From Iodidimonas sp. SYSU 1G8 (lineage in GTDB: Bacteria > Pseudomonadota > Alphaproteobacteria > SMXS01), in assembly GCF_039655775.1 (NCBI RefSeq), contig NZ_JBBYXJ010000001.1, positions 2,007,501-2,071,500 on the forward strand: DNA of 64,000 nt, read 5' to 3'. Below the pieces are notes generated by a model. The model was not told the DNA's origin, ran no database searches, and was given only the letters and a program-made list of their open reading frames with translations. Every line of letters starts with the position of its first letter. Within the stretch, counting starts at the first letter, position 1. This document shows, piece by piece, positions 25,921 through 36,015 of the stretch. The translations under genes were made by a program, and so were the position numbers.

Positions 25921-28900
25921 ATGACTCCGCATCAAAGGGTCATCCGCGAAAGGCGGCAGTACAACCAATGGGTCGCGAACCAGACCCTGGAAGACTACGC
26001 CCTGCGCTTCACGGCCAACAGCGCTCGTAAATGGTCGTCGTTCCGCGTCGCCAACACGGCGCTGGGCGCGATCTCATTCCTGGCGCTCGAGGCCATCGGC
26101 GGCGCCATCACCCTCAACTACGGGTTCTCGAACGCCGCAGCCGCCATCCTGATCGTCGGCTGCCTGATCTTCGCCGCTGGCCTGCCCATCTGTTACTACG
26201 CGGCCAAGTATGGCGTCGACATCGACCTGCTGACCCGCGGCGCCGGCTTCGGTTATATCGGCTCCACCATCACCTCGCTGATCTACGCCTCGTTCACTTT
26301 CATCTTCTTCGCCCTCGAGGCGGCGATCATGGCGCTGGCGCTGCAGATGTGCTTCGGCCTGCCGCTCTGGCTCGGCTACCTCATCAGCGCGCTGATCGCG
26401 ATCCCGCTGGTGACCCACGGCATCACCACGATCAGCCGCTTCCAGATGTGGACCCAGCCCTTCTGGATCATCCTGCAGTTGCTGCCCTTCATCTTCATCG
26501 GGGCCAAGGGCCTGTTCTCGCTGGATGAGTGGATGGCCTATCCGGGCCTGCACGGCGCCCGGGACGGCTCGCTCGACCTGCTGCATTTCGGCGCCGCCTC
26601 GGCGGTGGTATTCTCCCTCATCGCCCAGATCGGCGAGCAGGTCGACTACCTCCGTTTCCTGCCGCGCACCCGCAAGGGTCGGCGATGGCAGTGGTGGGCC
26701 GCCATGGTCAGCGCCGGGCCGGGCTGGGTCGTCCCCGGCATGATCAAGCTGCTCGCCGGATCGTTTCTCGCCGTGCTGGCGCTGAACGCGGGCGTCGCCT
26801 TCGAGAGCGCCGCCGAGCCGACCCAGATGTACCTGCTGGCCTTCACCCAGGTGGTTTCTCAGCCCGACATCGCCATCGCGTTGACCGGCGCGTTCGTCAT
26901 CATCTCGCAGATGAAGATCAACGTGACCAACGCCTATGCGGGTTCCATCGCCTGGTCCAACTTCTTCTCGCGCCTCACCCATAGCCATCCCGGCCGCGTG
27001 GTCTGGCTGGTATTCAACGTCGCCATCGCCATCATCCTGATGGAGCTGGGCATCTACAAGGCGCTGGAGCACACGCTCGGCCTTTACGCCAACATCGCCG
27101 TCGCTTGGGTCGGCGCCATCGTCGCCGATCTGATCATCAACAAGCCGCTCGGCCTGTCGCCCCGGCACATCGAGTTCAAGCGGGCGCATCTCTACGACAT
27201 CAACCCCGTCGGCGTCGGCGCCATGTTCGTCGCGTCGGTGCTCTCCATCACGGCCTATGCCGACGTGTTCGGCGACGTGGCCCGCGCCATGGCGCCGTTC
27301 ATCGCGCTTGGAACCGCGCTGGTCGTCTCGCCGCTGATCGCCTTCGCCACCGGCGGCCGCTTCTACATCGCCCGCAAGCCGACGACCCCGCTCGCCGACA
27401 GCAAGCCGGAGCGCTGCTGTATCTGCGAGCACACCTTCGAGCCGGAGGACATGGCGCACTGTCCGGTCTATTCGGGTCCGATCTGCTCGCTGTGCTGCTC
27501 GCTCGATGCCCGATGCCGCGACGCCTGCAAGGTATCCGCCCGCTTTTCCGAGCAGGTGCTGCAGTTCCTCGGCTGGGCCTTCCCGCGCCAGCTGGTGGCG
27601 CGGCTCAACAGCCGGCTGGGCCAGTATCTCGGCCTCCTTTTGCTCTTCAGCCTGTTCATCGCCGCGATCCTGGCGCTGGGCTACGTGCAGATGAGCCTGA
27701 CGCCCGAGGCGCCGACGGCGATCATCGCCGACACGCTGTGGAAGGTGTTCTTCATCCTGATCATCGTCGCCGCCATCGTCGCCTGGCCGTTCGTGCTGGC
27801 CCACGAGACCAGCCGCGTCGCCCAGCAGGAAACCCAGCGCCAGACCAATATGCTGATGCGCGAGATCGACGCGCACCAGAAGACCGACAAGGCGCTGCAG
27901 AAGGCCAAGGAGACCGCCGAGGCCGCCAGCATGGCCAAAAGCAAGTACGTGGTCGGCATCAGTCACGAGCTGCGCACGCCGCTCAACGCCATTCTCGGCT
28001 ATGCCCAGCTGCTCGAGGCCGATCCCGCCATTCCCGGCCACCGCAAGCACGCTCTGAGCGTGGTCCGGCGCAGCGGCGAGCACCTGTCGGGCCTGATCGA
28101 CGGCCTGCTCGACATCTCGATGATCGAGGCCGGCCGCCTGCAGCTCTACCGCGACGAGGTGCCGATCAACGATTTCCTCGGCCAGCTCGTCGACATGTTC
28201 GCCATGCAGGCGCGCGCCAAGGGCCTCGACTTCGTGTTCGAGCCGCCCGAGAGCCTGCCGGACCTGGTCTATACAGACGAGAAGCGGCTGCGCCAGATCC
28301 TGATCAACCTGCTGTCCAACGCCATCCGCTGCACGGAACAGGGCAGCGTCATCCTGCGCATGCGCTATCGCACCCAGCTCGCCACCTTCGAGGTCGAGGA
28401 CACCGGCATCGGCATCGCCGCCGAGGATCTGGAACGCGCCTTCCGCCCGTTCGAGCGCATCGAGACGCCCGGCATGTCCAAGCGCCCCGGCACCGGCCTC
28501 GGCCTCACCATCACCAAGCTGCTGACCGAGGCGATGGGCGGCGAGATCACGGTGAAAAGCACGGTCGGCGTCGGCAGCCTGTTCCGCGTCAAGCTGATGC
28601 TCTCCACCGTGCCCCGCCCTGCCCGCCAGGTCGTCGCGCCGCGCCGCATCGGCGGCTACGAGGGCGACGCGCGCACCATCCTGGCGGTGGACGACGATCC
28701 CAACCATCTGGACCTGATCCGCGACCTGCTCGCGCCCATCGGCTTCATCGTCATCACCGCCGAGGACGGCCCGTCCTGCCTGGAAACCGCGCGCCACACC
28801 TCGCCTGACCTGATCCTGCTCGACATCTTCATGCCCGGCATGAACGGCTGGGACGTGGCGCGGCGGCTGCGCGAGGACGGCGTCAGCCGCGCGCCCATCG

Positions 28901-29301
28901 TCATGATCTCGGCCAACGCCCGCGAGGAACGGCAGAGAGAAGTTGCCGCGCCGTTCCATGAAGGGTATCTGATGAAGCCCATTCAGCTGGCCAACCTGCT
29001 CGACACCATCAAGACCCTGCTCAACCTGCGCTGGGTCTATGACGAACAGGCCAAGCCGGCCCTATCCATCATGCCGACCGACCTGCGGGCCAGCGAGATT
29101 CCGGCCAGGACGCAACTCGGCACCCTGATCCAGTTGGGACGCATCGGCCATGTACGCGGCATCCTGTCCAAGCTCGACGAGATCGAGGACGAACAGCCTC
29201 ACGCCCGGCGCGTCACCGCGCATCTGCGCGGCCTGGTCCAGGAATTCGAGCTGTCGCAATATGACGACGCCCTGAAGGTGCTGCAGAACCATGAGCATTG
29301 A
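25921..29301 (+). CDS. NCS1 permease-like hybrid sensor histidine kinase with cysteine-rich linker
   Basis: A 1126-residue membrane sensor. Residues 1 to about 490 resemble NCS1 nucleobase/allantoin permeases (NQTLEDYALRFTA at the start, then about 12 helices). Residues about 498-537 hold ten cysteines (CCIC, CPVYSGPICSLCC, CRDAC), a likely metal-binding or redox linker. Two more helices follow, then HisKA with His682 (ISHELRTPLN), HATPase motifs LINLLSNAI, DTGIGIA and GTGLGLTI, a receiver with Asp968 and Lys1019, and a helical tail of about 90 residues. By analogy with CbrA-type transporter kinases, it may sense or import a nitrogenous solute. It is divergent from the amide operon and overlaps the next gene by 11 bp. 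Start at 25921, with weak GAAGG upstream. Confidence 0.88.
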   Translation: MTPHQRVIRERRQYNQWVANQTLEDYALRFTANSARKWSSFRVANTALGAISFLALEAIGGAITLNYGFSNAAAAILIVGCLIFAAGLPICYYAAKYGVDIDLLTRGAGFGYIGSTITSLIYASFTFIFFALEAAIMALALQMCFGLPLWLGYLISALIAIPLVTHGITTISRFQMWTQPFWIILQLLPFIFIGAKGLFSLDEWMAYPGLHGARDGSLDLLHFGAASAVVFSLIAQIGEQVDYLRFLPRTRKGRRWQWWAAMVSAGPGWVVPGMIKLLAGSFLAVLALNAGVAFESAAEPTQMYLLAFTQVVSQPDIAIALTGAFVIISQMKINVTNAYAGSIAWSNFFSRLTHSHPGRVVWLVFNVAIAIILMELGIYKALEHTLGLYANIAVAWVGAIVADLIINKPLGLSPRHIEFKRAHLYDINPVGVGAMFVASVLSITAYADVFGDVARAMAPFIALGTALVVSPLIAFATGGRFYIARKPTTPLADSKPERCCICEHTFEPEDMAHCPVYSGPICSLCCSLDARCRDACKVSARFSEQVLQFLGWAFPRQLVARLNSRLGQYLGLLLLFSLFIAAILALGYVQMSLTPEAPTAIIADTLWKVFFILIIVAAIVAWPFVLAHETSRVAQQETQRQTNMLMREIDAHQKTDKALQKAKETAEAASMAKSKYVVGISHELRTPLNAILGYAQLLEADPAIPGHRKHALSVVRRSGEHLSGLIDGLLDISMIEAGRLQLYRDEVPINDFLGQLVDMFAMQARAKGLDFVFEPPESLPDLVYTDEKRLRQILINLLSNAIRCTEQGSVILRMRYRTQLATFEVEDTGIGIAAEDLERAFRPFERIETPGMSKRPGTGLGLTITKLLTEAMGGEITVKSTVGVGSLFRVKLMLSTVPRPARQVVAPRRIGGYEGDARTILAVDDDPNHLDLIRDLLAPIGFIVITAEDGPSCLETARHTSPDLILLDIFMPGMNGWDVARRLREDGVSRAPIVMISANAREERQREVAAPFHEGYLMKPIQLANLLDTIKTLLNLRWVYDEQAKPALSIMPTDLRASEIPARTQLGTLIQLGRIGHVRGILSKLDEIEDEQPHARRVTAHLRGLVQEFELSQYDDALKVLQNHEH

Positions 29302-30208
29302 TCTGGGTTCCTCCTATATCGTCCTCGTGGTGGACGACTCTCCCGAGACGCTCAGCCTGCTGACCGACACGCTGGAGGACGCCGGCATCACCGCGCTCGT
29401 CGCCCGCAGCGGCGGCGCGGCGCTGTCGCTGATCGAACGGGTGACGCCCGACGTGATCCTGATGGACGCCATGATGCCCGAGATGGACGGCTTCGAGGCC
29501 TGCCGCCGGATCAAGCAGAACAAGGCGACCGCCCACGTCCCGGTGATCTTCATGACCGGACTGACCGACACCGAGCACGTCGTCATGGGCCTGGAAGCCG
29601 GCGGCGTCGACTACGTCACCAAGCCGGTCGCGCCGTTCGAGATGCTGGCGCGCATCCGCGTCCATCTGGCCAATTCCCGCATGCAGCAGAGCGCCCGCAT
29701 CGCCCTCGACGTGGCCGGCCGCACCCTGCTCGCCGTCAACCGGCGCGGCGACGTGCTCTGGAGCACGCCGCAGGCGGCCAAGCTGCTCGAGCGCGTGCTC
29801 GGCGTGTTCGACACGGACTCGCCCGCCTGGCAGAAGGATGTCCGGCCCAGGCTCGGCGACGTCGTCGACCAGCGCGCCAGCGACAAGACCCTCGTCACCA
29901 TGGGCAGCGCGACGGTCCAGGCCTCGTATCTGGGCGAGGCCGGCGCCGGCGAGTTCCTGCTGCATCTGGGCGACGGCGCCGCCGCCAACGACCATCTGCT
30001 GCTGAAGCAGCGCCTCGATCTGACGGCCCGCGAGGCCGAGGTCCTGCTGTGGACGGCGCAGGGCAAATCCAACCGGGACATCGCCGAAATCCTGCAGTGC
30101 AGCCCCCGCACCGTGAACAAGCACCTGGAACAGATCTATTCCAAGCTGGGCGTGGAAAACCGCACCGCCGCCGCCGCCATCGCCGTACGGCTGCTGATCG
30201 ACAAGTAG
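29291..30208 (+). CDS. LuxR-type response regulator
   Basis: A 305-residue response regulator. The receiver domain has Asp15-Asp16, the phosphoacceptor Asp59 (VILMDAMMPEMDG), Thr89 and Lys111. Residues about 125-230 form a middle region with weak PAS-like appearance (GDVLWSTPQAAKLLERVLG). The C-terminus is a LuxR helix-turn-helix (LTAREAEVLLWTAQGKSNRDI, then SPRTVNKHLEQIYSKLGVENR). It overlaps the sensor kinase gene by 11 bp and is its obvious partner. Its DNA target is unknown; the shared dyad of the neighbouring operons is a candidate. Confidence 0.92.
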   Translation: MSIDLGSSYIVLVVDDSPETLSLLTDTLEDAGITALVARSGGAALSLIERVTPDVILMDAMMPEMDGFEACRRIKQNKATAHVPVIFMTGLTDTEHVVMGLEAGGVDYVTKPVAPFEMLARIRVHLANSRMQQSARIALDVAGRTLLAVNRRGDVLWSTPQAAKLLERVLGVFDTDSPAWQKDVRPRLGDVVDQRASDKTLVTMGSATVQASYLGEAGAGEFLLHLGDGAAANDHLLLKQRLDLTAREAEVLLWTAQGKSNRDIAEILQCSPRTVNKHLEQIYSKLGVENRTAAAAIAVRLLIDK

Positions 30209-30318
30209 CCGCCCTTTCCCCCGCCCCGACGTCAGGCGACCATTCGGCCGCGCCCGTTCGCTTTTGCCCCCTCCAGCCCCCATCTCCCAAGCGAGAGCAT
30301 CATCGGACACTTGCCCAA

Positions 30319-30365
30319 ATACCCCCCAGGGGTATATAGGGGACAGACATACCCCCACTGGGTAT
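30319..30365. promoter_or_regulatory. Tandem CsoR-family-like operators before the copper ATPase
   Basis: ATACCCC-CCA-GGGGTAT (30319-30335) is a perfect 7-bp palindrome with a 3-base spacer, and ATACCC-CCACT-GGGTAT (30349-30365) is a second, 6-bp palindrome. The centres are 30 bp apart, about three helical turns. TACCC/GGGTA palindromes with G-tracts are the operator type of CsoR/RcnR/FrmR repressors, here 23 bp before the copper ATPase start. No csoR gene is in the window. Confidence 0.65.
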
Positions 30366-30387
30366 CTCCGATGGACTGAGGACGGAT

Positions 30388-32736
30388 GTGACCGACAAGC
30401 TTCACTCTTCACCGGAATGTCAGGGTCATGGCGGCGCGGGCCATGGTCACGCGCCCGCAAAGGACCCGGTCTGCGGCATGACCGTCGACCCGGCGGCCGC
30501 CCGGCACGCCAGCGTCCATGACGGAGTGCCGTACCATTTCTGCTCGGCGCGGTGCCGCGAGAAGTTCGACGCCGATCCCGCGCGCTACCTGTCGCCCCCT
30601 CCGGCCGCAGCGCCGCGGCCTGAAGGAACCGTCTACACCTGCCCCATGCATCCGGAGGTGCATCAGGTAGGCCCGGGCGACTGCCCCATCTGCGGCATGG
30701 CGCTCGAGCCCATGGTGCCGACCGGGCATACCCCGCGCAGTCCCGAAATGTCCGACATGGGCAAGCGCTTCTGGATCGGCCTCGCGCTCACCCTGCCACT
30801 GTTCACCATGGAAATGGGCGGCCATCTGCTCGGCTGGGCCGGCCTGCTGTCCATGCCCACGTCCGGCTTCATCCAGTTCGCCCTGGCGACACCCGTGGTC
30901 TGGTGGTGCGGCTGGCCGTTCATGGTACGCGGCTGGCGCTCGCTCGTCAGCCGGCATCTGAACATGTTCACCCTGATCGCCATGGGCACCGGCGTCGCGT
31001 GGCTCTACAGCACCGTCGCCCTGGCGTTCCCCGAGTTCTTCCCCGCGACCTTTAGGGGCCATGACGGCCGGGTGGCGCTGTATTTCGAGGCCGCCGCCGT
31101 CATCACGGTCCTGGTGCTGGTGGGACAGGTGCTCGAATTGCGGGCGCGCGAGCGCACCTCCGGCGCCATCCGCGCCCTGCTCGACCTCTCGCCGCGCACC
31201 GCGCGCCGCCTTGGCCCCGATGGCGAGGAAGAGGTGCCCGTCGACGAGATCGCAGCCGGCGACAGGCTCAGGATCAGGCCGGGGGAAAAGGTGCCCGTCG
31301 ATGGCACGGTGATCGAAGGCCGCTCGGCGGTGGACGAAGCCATGGTCACCGGCGAGGCCATGCCCGTCACCAAGGGTCCGGGTGACAGGCTCATCGGCGG
31401 CACGGTCAACCAGAGCGGCGGCCTCGTCGCCCGCGCCGAAGGCGTCGGCGCGGACACCGTGCTCGCCCGCATCGTCGAGATGGTCGCCGCCGCCCAGCGC
31501 AGCCGGGCGCCGATCCAGCGGCTGGCCGACATGGTCGCCGGATGGTTCGTCCCCGCGGTCCTCGCCGCGGCGATCGCGGCGTTCACCGCCTGGGCGCTCT
31601 GGGGGCCCGAGCCCCGCCTTGCCCATGCGCTGGTCAGCGCCGTCACGGTCCTGATCATCGCCTGCCCCTGCGCGCTGGGGCTCGCGACCCCCATGTCCAT
31701 CATGGTCGGCATCGGACGCGGCGCCCAGACGGGCGTGCTGATCCGCGATGCCGACGCGCTGGAGCGCATGGAAAAGGTCGACACGCTGGTGGTCGACAAG
31801 ACCGGAACCCTCACCGAGGGCCGGCCGTCGGTCACCGCCGTCCTGCCGGCGAAAGGCTTTGACGAGGACGAGCTGCTGAGGCTGGCGGCCGGCGTCGAAC
31901 AGGCCAGCGAGCACCCCCTCGCGCAGGCGATCCTGCGCGCCGCCGAAGACCGCGCCCTGTCCATTCCGCCCGTCGGCGACTTCGACAGCCCGGTCGGCAA
32001 GGGCGCCATGGGAACCGTCGATGGCCGCCGCGTCGCGCTTGGCAATGCCGCCTTCCTCCGGGAACAGGGCATCGCCACGGTCTCGCTGGACGACAGGATC
32101 GAGGAATTGGGCAAGCGCGGCGCCACCGCCGTGCTGGTCGGCGTCGACGGCAGGCTGGCGGGCGTCCTCGCCATCGCCGACCCGATCCGCAAGACATCCG
32201 CCGCAGTCATCGAGGAACTGCACCGGCGCAAGATCCGCGTCGTCATGCTCACGGGCGACAACCGCGCCACCGCCGACGCGGTGGCCCGGTCGCTCGGCAT
32301 CGACGAGGTCCACGCCCAGGTGCTGCCCGAGGACAAGAAATCGGTCGTGGACCGGCTGCGGCGCGAAGGGTGCATCGTCGCCATGGCGGGCGACGGGGTG
32401 AACGACGCCCCCGCCCTCGCGGCGGCGGATGTCGGGATCGCCATGGGATCGGGCACCGACGTCGCGATGGAGAGCGCCGGCATCACCCTGCTGCATGGCG
32501 ACCTGACCGGCATTCTCAGGGCCCGCCTTCTCAGCAGGGCAACCATGCGCAATATCCGCCAGAATCTGCTGCTGGCCTTCGTCTACAACGCCGCTGGCGT
32601 GCCCATCGCGGCTGGCGTGCTCTACCCCCATTTCGGCATCGTCCTGACACCGATCTTCGCGGCCGCGGCCATGTCGCTGTCGTCGGTCAGCGTCATCGGC
32701 AACGCGTTACGGCTGAAGCGGGCCCGGATCGGCTAG
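30388..32736 (+). CDS. copA: Copper-translocating P-type ATPase with YHS and heavy-metal-binding domains
   Basis: A 782-residue P1B-type ATPase. A His-rich start is followed by a YHS domain ([21 protein letters not shown]), a heavy-metal-binding domain ([22 protein letters not shown]) and the ATPase core: TGEAMPVTK, Cys426-Pro-Cys428 in the membrane, Asp470 (DKTGT), SEHPLA and [10 protein letters not shown]. The CPC motif with this N-terminus indicates Cu(I) export. It starts with GTG, preceded by GAGGA; no ATG lies in frame nearby. Two CsoR-like operators lie in the promoter. The last 30 bp overlap the convergent MFS gene. Confidence 0.94.
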   Translation: MTDKLHSSPECQGHGGAGHGHAPAKDPVCGMTVDPAAARHASVHDGVPYHFCSARCREKFDADPARYLSPPPAAAPRPEGTVYTCPMHPEVHQVGPGDCPICGMALEPMVPTGHTPRSPEMSDMGKRFWIGLALTLPLFTMEMGGHLLGWAGLLSMPTSGFIQFALATPVVWWCGWPFMVRGWRSLVSRHLNMFTLIAMGTGVAWLYSTVALAFPEFFPATFRGHDGRVALYFEAAAVITVLVLVGQVLELRARERTSGAIRALLDLSPRTARRLGPDGEEEVPVDEIAAGDRLRIRPGEKVPVDGTVIEGRSAVDEAMVTGEAMPVTKGPGDRLIGGTVNQSGGLVARAEGVGADTVLARIVEMVAAAQRSRAPIQRLADMVAGWFVPAVLAAAIAAFTAWALWGPEPRLAHALVSAVTVLIIACPCALGLATPMSIMVGIGRGAQTGVLIRDADALERMEKVDTLVVDKTGTLTEGRPSVTAVLPAKGFDEDELLRLAAGVEQASEHPLAQAILRAAEDRALSIPPVGDFDSPVGKGAMGTVDGRRVALGNAAFLREQGIATVSLDDRIEELGKRGATAVLVGVDGRLAGVLAIADPIRKTSAAVIEELHRRKIRVVMLTGDNRATADAVARSLGIDEVHAQVLPEDKKSVVDRLRREGCIVAMAGDGVNDAPALAAADVGIAMGSGTDVAMESAGITLLHGDLTGILRARLLSRATMRNIRQNLLLAFVYNAAGVPIAAGVLYPHFGIVLTPIFAAAAMSLSSVSVIGNALRLKRARIG

Positions 32737-33906
32737 CGGGCGGCGCGGCCGGAAATACAGGCTCATGCCCGCGGTCGCCGCGGCCCACACCGCCAGCGCG
32801 CCATACGACCATAGATAATCGCCGCTGGCCTCCCGCATCCAGCCGAACAGCACGGGTCCCGCGGCGGCGAGCACGTAGCCGCCCGTCAGGCTCATGGCCG
32901 CCAGCCGCCGCAGCGCGTCGGGCCGGTCCTCGTAATCCACCGGCAGAATCAGCGACAGGGGAAACAGCGCGCCGGTCGCCAGCCCCACGCAGCTGACCCA
33001 AAGCCAGGGCGCGGCAAGGGGCGCGGCGGCGAGGCCGGCGCAGCCGATGGCGGCCAGGCCCAGGCTGGCGAGCAGCTGCGCCCGCCGGTCGCGCGAGCGC
33101 CCCGTCAGCCAGGTCACGCCCAGCGACGCGGCCAGCTGGGTGACCGAAAAGACCAGCAGGAGCGTCCCGGTCTCTGCGGTGCTCCAGCCCGCCTCCGTGT
33201 AGGTGGGCGGTATCCAGGTCAGGGTGGTGTAGAACATGCCCGACGAGAGGGCTCCGAGCAGCGTGATCCGCCAGGCGATGGCGCTGCGCAGCGGAAACCC
33301 GAAACCGCCCGCGCCGGCACCCGGCGCGGATCGGGGCAACCCGATCACCGCCAGCCAGATCACCGCGCCGAGGGCGGCGGGCGCCGACCACCACGCCAGC
33401 GCCGCGGACCACGAGCCGGTCGCCGCCTGCACATCCGGGGTGAGCACCGCCGCAATCCCCGCGCCCGCCGTCATGGCGCAGGCCTGCACCGACATGACCG
33501 TGGCCGCGCCGTCGCGGAAACGGCGCTTGGCGATGTCGGGCAGCAGGGTTTGCGCGCCGGCGATGCCGATGCCGGCCAACGCGGCCGACAGATACATGAA
33601 CGAGGGATATTCGATCAGGCGCAGGAGAATTCCGCCGCCCACGAGCAGCAGGGCCGCCAGTACCAGCCGCTCGCTGCCGGCTCTTGCCGCCGCCATCGCG
33701 GCGAAGACGGGGATGATACCCATCATCAGCACGGGAATCGTGGTGATCAGGCCGGCGGCGGCATGACTGAGGCCGAGCCCGTCACGAATGGTGTCGAGCA
33801 GAGGCGGAACGGAACTGATGGCCGGCCGAAGGTTGGCGGAGACCGCGATCATGGCGATCAGCACGAAGATCAGACCGGGTCGGCGATCCATTGACATACA
33901 TCCCAT
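32707..33906 (-). CDS. MFS transporter, CynX/NimT-like
   Basis: A 399-residue major facilitator with about 12 helices. The start ([24 protein letters not shown]) and the motif around [11 protein letters not shown] match the cyanate/nitroimidazole (CynX/NimT) family of exporters. The substrate is unknown. Three in-frame ATGs (33906, 33897, 33891) are possible starts, and none has a strong ribosome site. The 3' end overlaps the copper ATPase gene by 30 bp in convergent orientation. Confidence 0.85.
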   Translation of the reverse strand: MGCMSMDRRPGLIFVLIAMIAVSANLRPAISSVPPLLDTIRDGLGLSHAAAGLITTIPVLMMGIIPVFAAMAAARAGSERLVLAALLLVGGGILLRLIEYPSFMYLSAALAGIGIAGAQTLLPDIAKRRFRDGAATVMSVQACAMTAGAGIAAVLTPDVQAATGSWSAALAWWSAPAALGAVIWLAVIGLPRSAPGAGAGGFGFPLRSAIAWRITLLGALSSGMFYTTLTWIPPTYTEAGWSTAETGTLLLVFSVTQLAASLGVTWLTGRSRDRRAQLLASLGLAAIGCAGLAAAPLAAPWLWVSCVGLATGALFPLSLILPVDYEDRPDALRRLAAMSLTGGYVLAAAGPVLFGWMREASGDYLWSYGALAVWAAATAGMSLYFRPRRPLADPGPLQP

Positions 33907-33972
33907 TGCTCAGGATGTAGCTAACGCCTCGCCCGCGATCCCGATAGGGGGAAATCCCGGTTGACGGGATTT

Positions 33973-34158
33973 TCAGCCGCCACCGCCCCCGAAATAGATC
34001 AGCGCGGCCAGCGCGGCGACCAAGGCGATCAGTCCGGCGAGCATGAGGAAACGGGTGCGGCTTCGCCGTTCGTACACCTTGCCCTGGCGAGCCTCACGGC
34101 CCTCCAGCACGGGGGGATTCTCGGGGTGCAGGTTCTGGTTGTGGGGTTCCTGTTGCAT
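33973..34158 (-). CDS. Small single-pass membrane protein
   Basis: A 61-residue protein with a charged cytoplasmic half containing many Asn, Glu and Arg, then one hydrophobic helix of about 20 residues (LMLAGLIALVAALAALIYF) and a terminal run of five glycines. It starts 6 bp after the acetyl-CoA hydrolase-like gene with AGCATG context and is probably the last gene of the fad operon. No family is recognised and no function is assigned. Confidence 0.6.
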   Translation of the reverse strand: MQQEPHNQNLHPENPPVLEGREARQGKVYERRSRTRFLMLAGLIALVAALAALIYFGGGGG

Positions 34159-34164
34159 GCTACG

Positions 34165-36015
34165 TCAACGCCCCGGCGCCGCACCGGTTCCTGCCCGCAG
34201 CGCGCCGCGCACCACGGCGGCGTAAAATCGCTCCCTGATCGAGGCAGGACGATCCAGATCAAGGCGCTCCAGCGCCATGGTCTCGTCCGGCCGGCCGGCG
34301 GCCGTCAGGCCACGCCACCAGAAGCCGGCCAGCTGCCGGCGCGACGCGGTCTTGAGCGCGGCGAGCGCCGGCAGCAGCGCCTGCTCCGTATCGGTGAAAT
34401 CCGTGCCGAAGGGAAAAGCCGGCAGCAACCCCCGCGCCCGGAACGGCGCCAGCGCGTCGGCGATCCTGTCCGGCGTGTTACGCCGGATCGCCGGATCGGG
34501 GCGAAAATCACGGGCGATCTTGCCGGCGCGCGCGGCCGACTCCAGCAGCGCGTCCTGGAACGCCGCATCCGCCACCGCCAGCATGGCGGCGATTACCTGC
34601 TCATCCGTGCGGCCGCGCAGATCGGCGATGCCGTATTCGGTGGCGAGCAGGTCGCGCAGGTGGCGCGGAATGGACTCATGGCCATAGGACCAGAGGATAT
34701 TGGACTGCCGCTTCCCCTTGACGGTCCGCGCGGCGTCGAGCGCTAGGATCGACCGCGCGCCGTCGAGCGCGAAGGCCTGCGCCACGAAATTGTACTGTCC
34801 GCCGATGCCGCTGACGACGCGGCCATCTTCCAGCCCGTCGGAGACGACCGACCCCAGCAGCGTGGCCATCATGGTGCTGTTGATGAATCGCGCCCCGGCC
34901 CGCGCCCGTCGCTTTGCATCCTCGCCGCCCATCAATTCATTGACGTAGCGGACCGAGACCATGCCGATCCGCGCCCGTTCCGCCGGACTCATCTCGCGCA
35001 GCGCCGCATAGAAGTCGCGCGAACCCAGGAAGAACGCGGCATGGATCAGGCGCCCCTCCACCGCCCGCCGGATCACCCCTCGGCGCATCAGGGCCAGCAT
35101 GCCGTCGGCGAGCATCTCACTGGCGCCGTAGAGGCCTTGCTCGAACACACCGTCATGCACGGGCCCCGTCACCCCGAGCGCGCCGAGCACCGCGCGGAAA
35201 GCCGGGTTGTCCTCGTGGCGCAGGATAAGGGCATGGGCGACGGCGTCGCCCAGCGATCCGATGCCGATCTGCACCGTGCCGCCATCGGGGACGGTCGCGG
35301 CGATCCGGAAACCGATGGCGTAATGGGACGGGCGGATCGGCTGGTTGGGCGGCGCGAACAGCGGGAACTGGTAGCCGGGCCCATCCAGCACATGATCGAT
35401 CTCGTCATCGGGGACCGCCGCGTCGCCGTCCATGAACGGCATCTCGTCATTGACCTGCGCCGTCATCAGGAACCGGATGCGGCCCTCTCGGCGGGCCTCG
35501 AGCAGATCGAGCGTCAGGTCGGGATTGCTCCCCAGGCTGTAGCGGCCTTGCGAGGACGGGCTGACCAGTTGCGCGACTAGGTTCACACCGGCCTCGAGCA
35601 GGTAGCCACCGACATGAGTATAATTGGCTGACACGTGGTGCCTTTGGGCACGGGACACGGACAGCCATTGTCCTGCCTGGAAGAAGAACTCGCGCACTTC
35701 GACGTTGGCGGGCAGCGACCCGTCACGCAGCCCCTTGGCGTAGGTCAGGGAGGGATAATCGCCGAAAAGACGGGCCGAAAGCGGATCAATGAACCGCCGC
35801 TCCAGGTCTGAGCCGCCGCGCGGCGCCTCCAGGGTCAGGCCGGTGACGATGGTCAGGGAAATGCCGGAATCGGCGACAGCGCGGCCCACCAGCTCGTTGG
35901 CGATATGATTCGCTTTCCCCAGTCCCAGAGGAAGAGCCAGGACGATACGCGGGCCAAGCGTCCGGAGGATGCCGTCGACCAGATCCGCGACATGGTCATG
36001 ACGCCGGCTCGTCAC
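34165..36015 (-). CDS. Acetyl-CoA hydrolase/transferase-like protein with altered active site
   Basis: A 616-residue member of the acetyl-CoA hydrolase/CoA-transferase superfamily, longer than the common 430-500-residue forms. Two halves are visible: an N-terminal domain (IVLALPLGLGKANHIANELV) and a C-terminal domain (FEQGLYGASEMLADGML, INSTMMATLLG, VSGIGGQYNFVAQA, ARTVKGKRQSNILW). In classical members the sequence after INS carries the catalytic Glu (INSAxEVDLxG); here that position is Met. The GTG start at 36015 overlaps the fadJ stop codon (GTGA), showing coupling. It may release or transfer CoA at the end of beta-oxidation, but the missing Glu makes the reaction uncertain. Confidence 0.75.
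   Translation of the reverse strand: MTSRRHDHVADLVDGILRTLGPRIVLALPLGLGKANHIANELVGRAVADSGISLTIVTGLTLEAPRGGSDLERRFIDPLSARLFGDYPSLTYAKGLRDGSLPANVEVREFFFQAGQWLSVSRAQRHHVSANYTHVGGYLLEAGVNLVAQLVSPSSQGRYSLGSNPDLTLDLLEARREGRIRFLMTAQVNDEMPFMDGDAAVPDDEIDHVLDGPGYQFPLFAPPNQPIRPSHYAIGFRIAATVPDGGTVQIGIGSLGDAVAHALILRHEDNPAFRAVLGALGVTGPVHDGVFEQGLYGASEMLADGMLALMRRGVIRRAVEGRLIHAAFFLGSRDFYAALREMSPAERARIGMVSVRYVNELMGGEDAKRRARAGARFINSTMMATLLGSVVSDGLEDGRVVSGIGGQYNFVAQAFALDGARSILALDAARTVKGKRQSNILWSYGHESIPRHLRDLLATEYGIADLRGRTDEQVIAAMLAVADAAFQDALLESAARAGKIARDFRPDPAIRRNTPDRIADALAPFRARGLLPAFPFGTDFTDTEQALLPALAALKTASRRQLAGFWWRGLTAAGRPDETMALERLDLDRPASIRERFYAAVVRGALRAGTGAAPGR

Noticed and set aside
26074-28959. Very long open frame antisense to the sensor kinase gene
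   Set aside because: It is a GC-rich shadow with repetitive Arg/Asp/Gly/His composition and no recognisable domain, while the plus-strand frame encodes clear kinase motifs.
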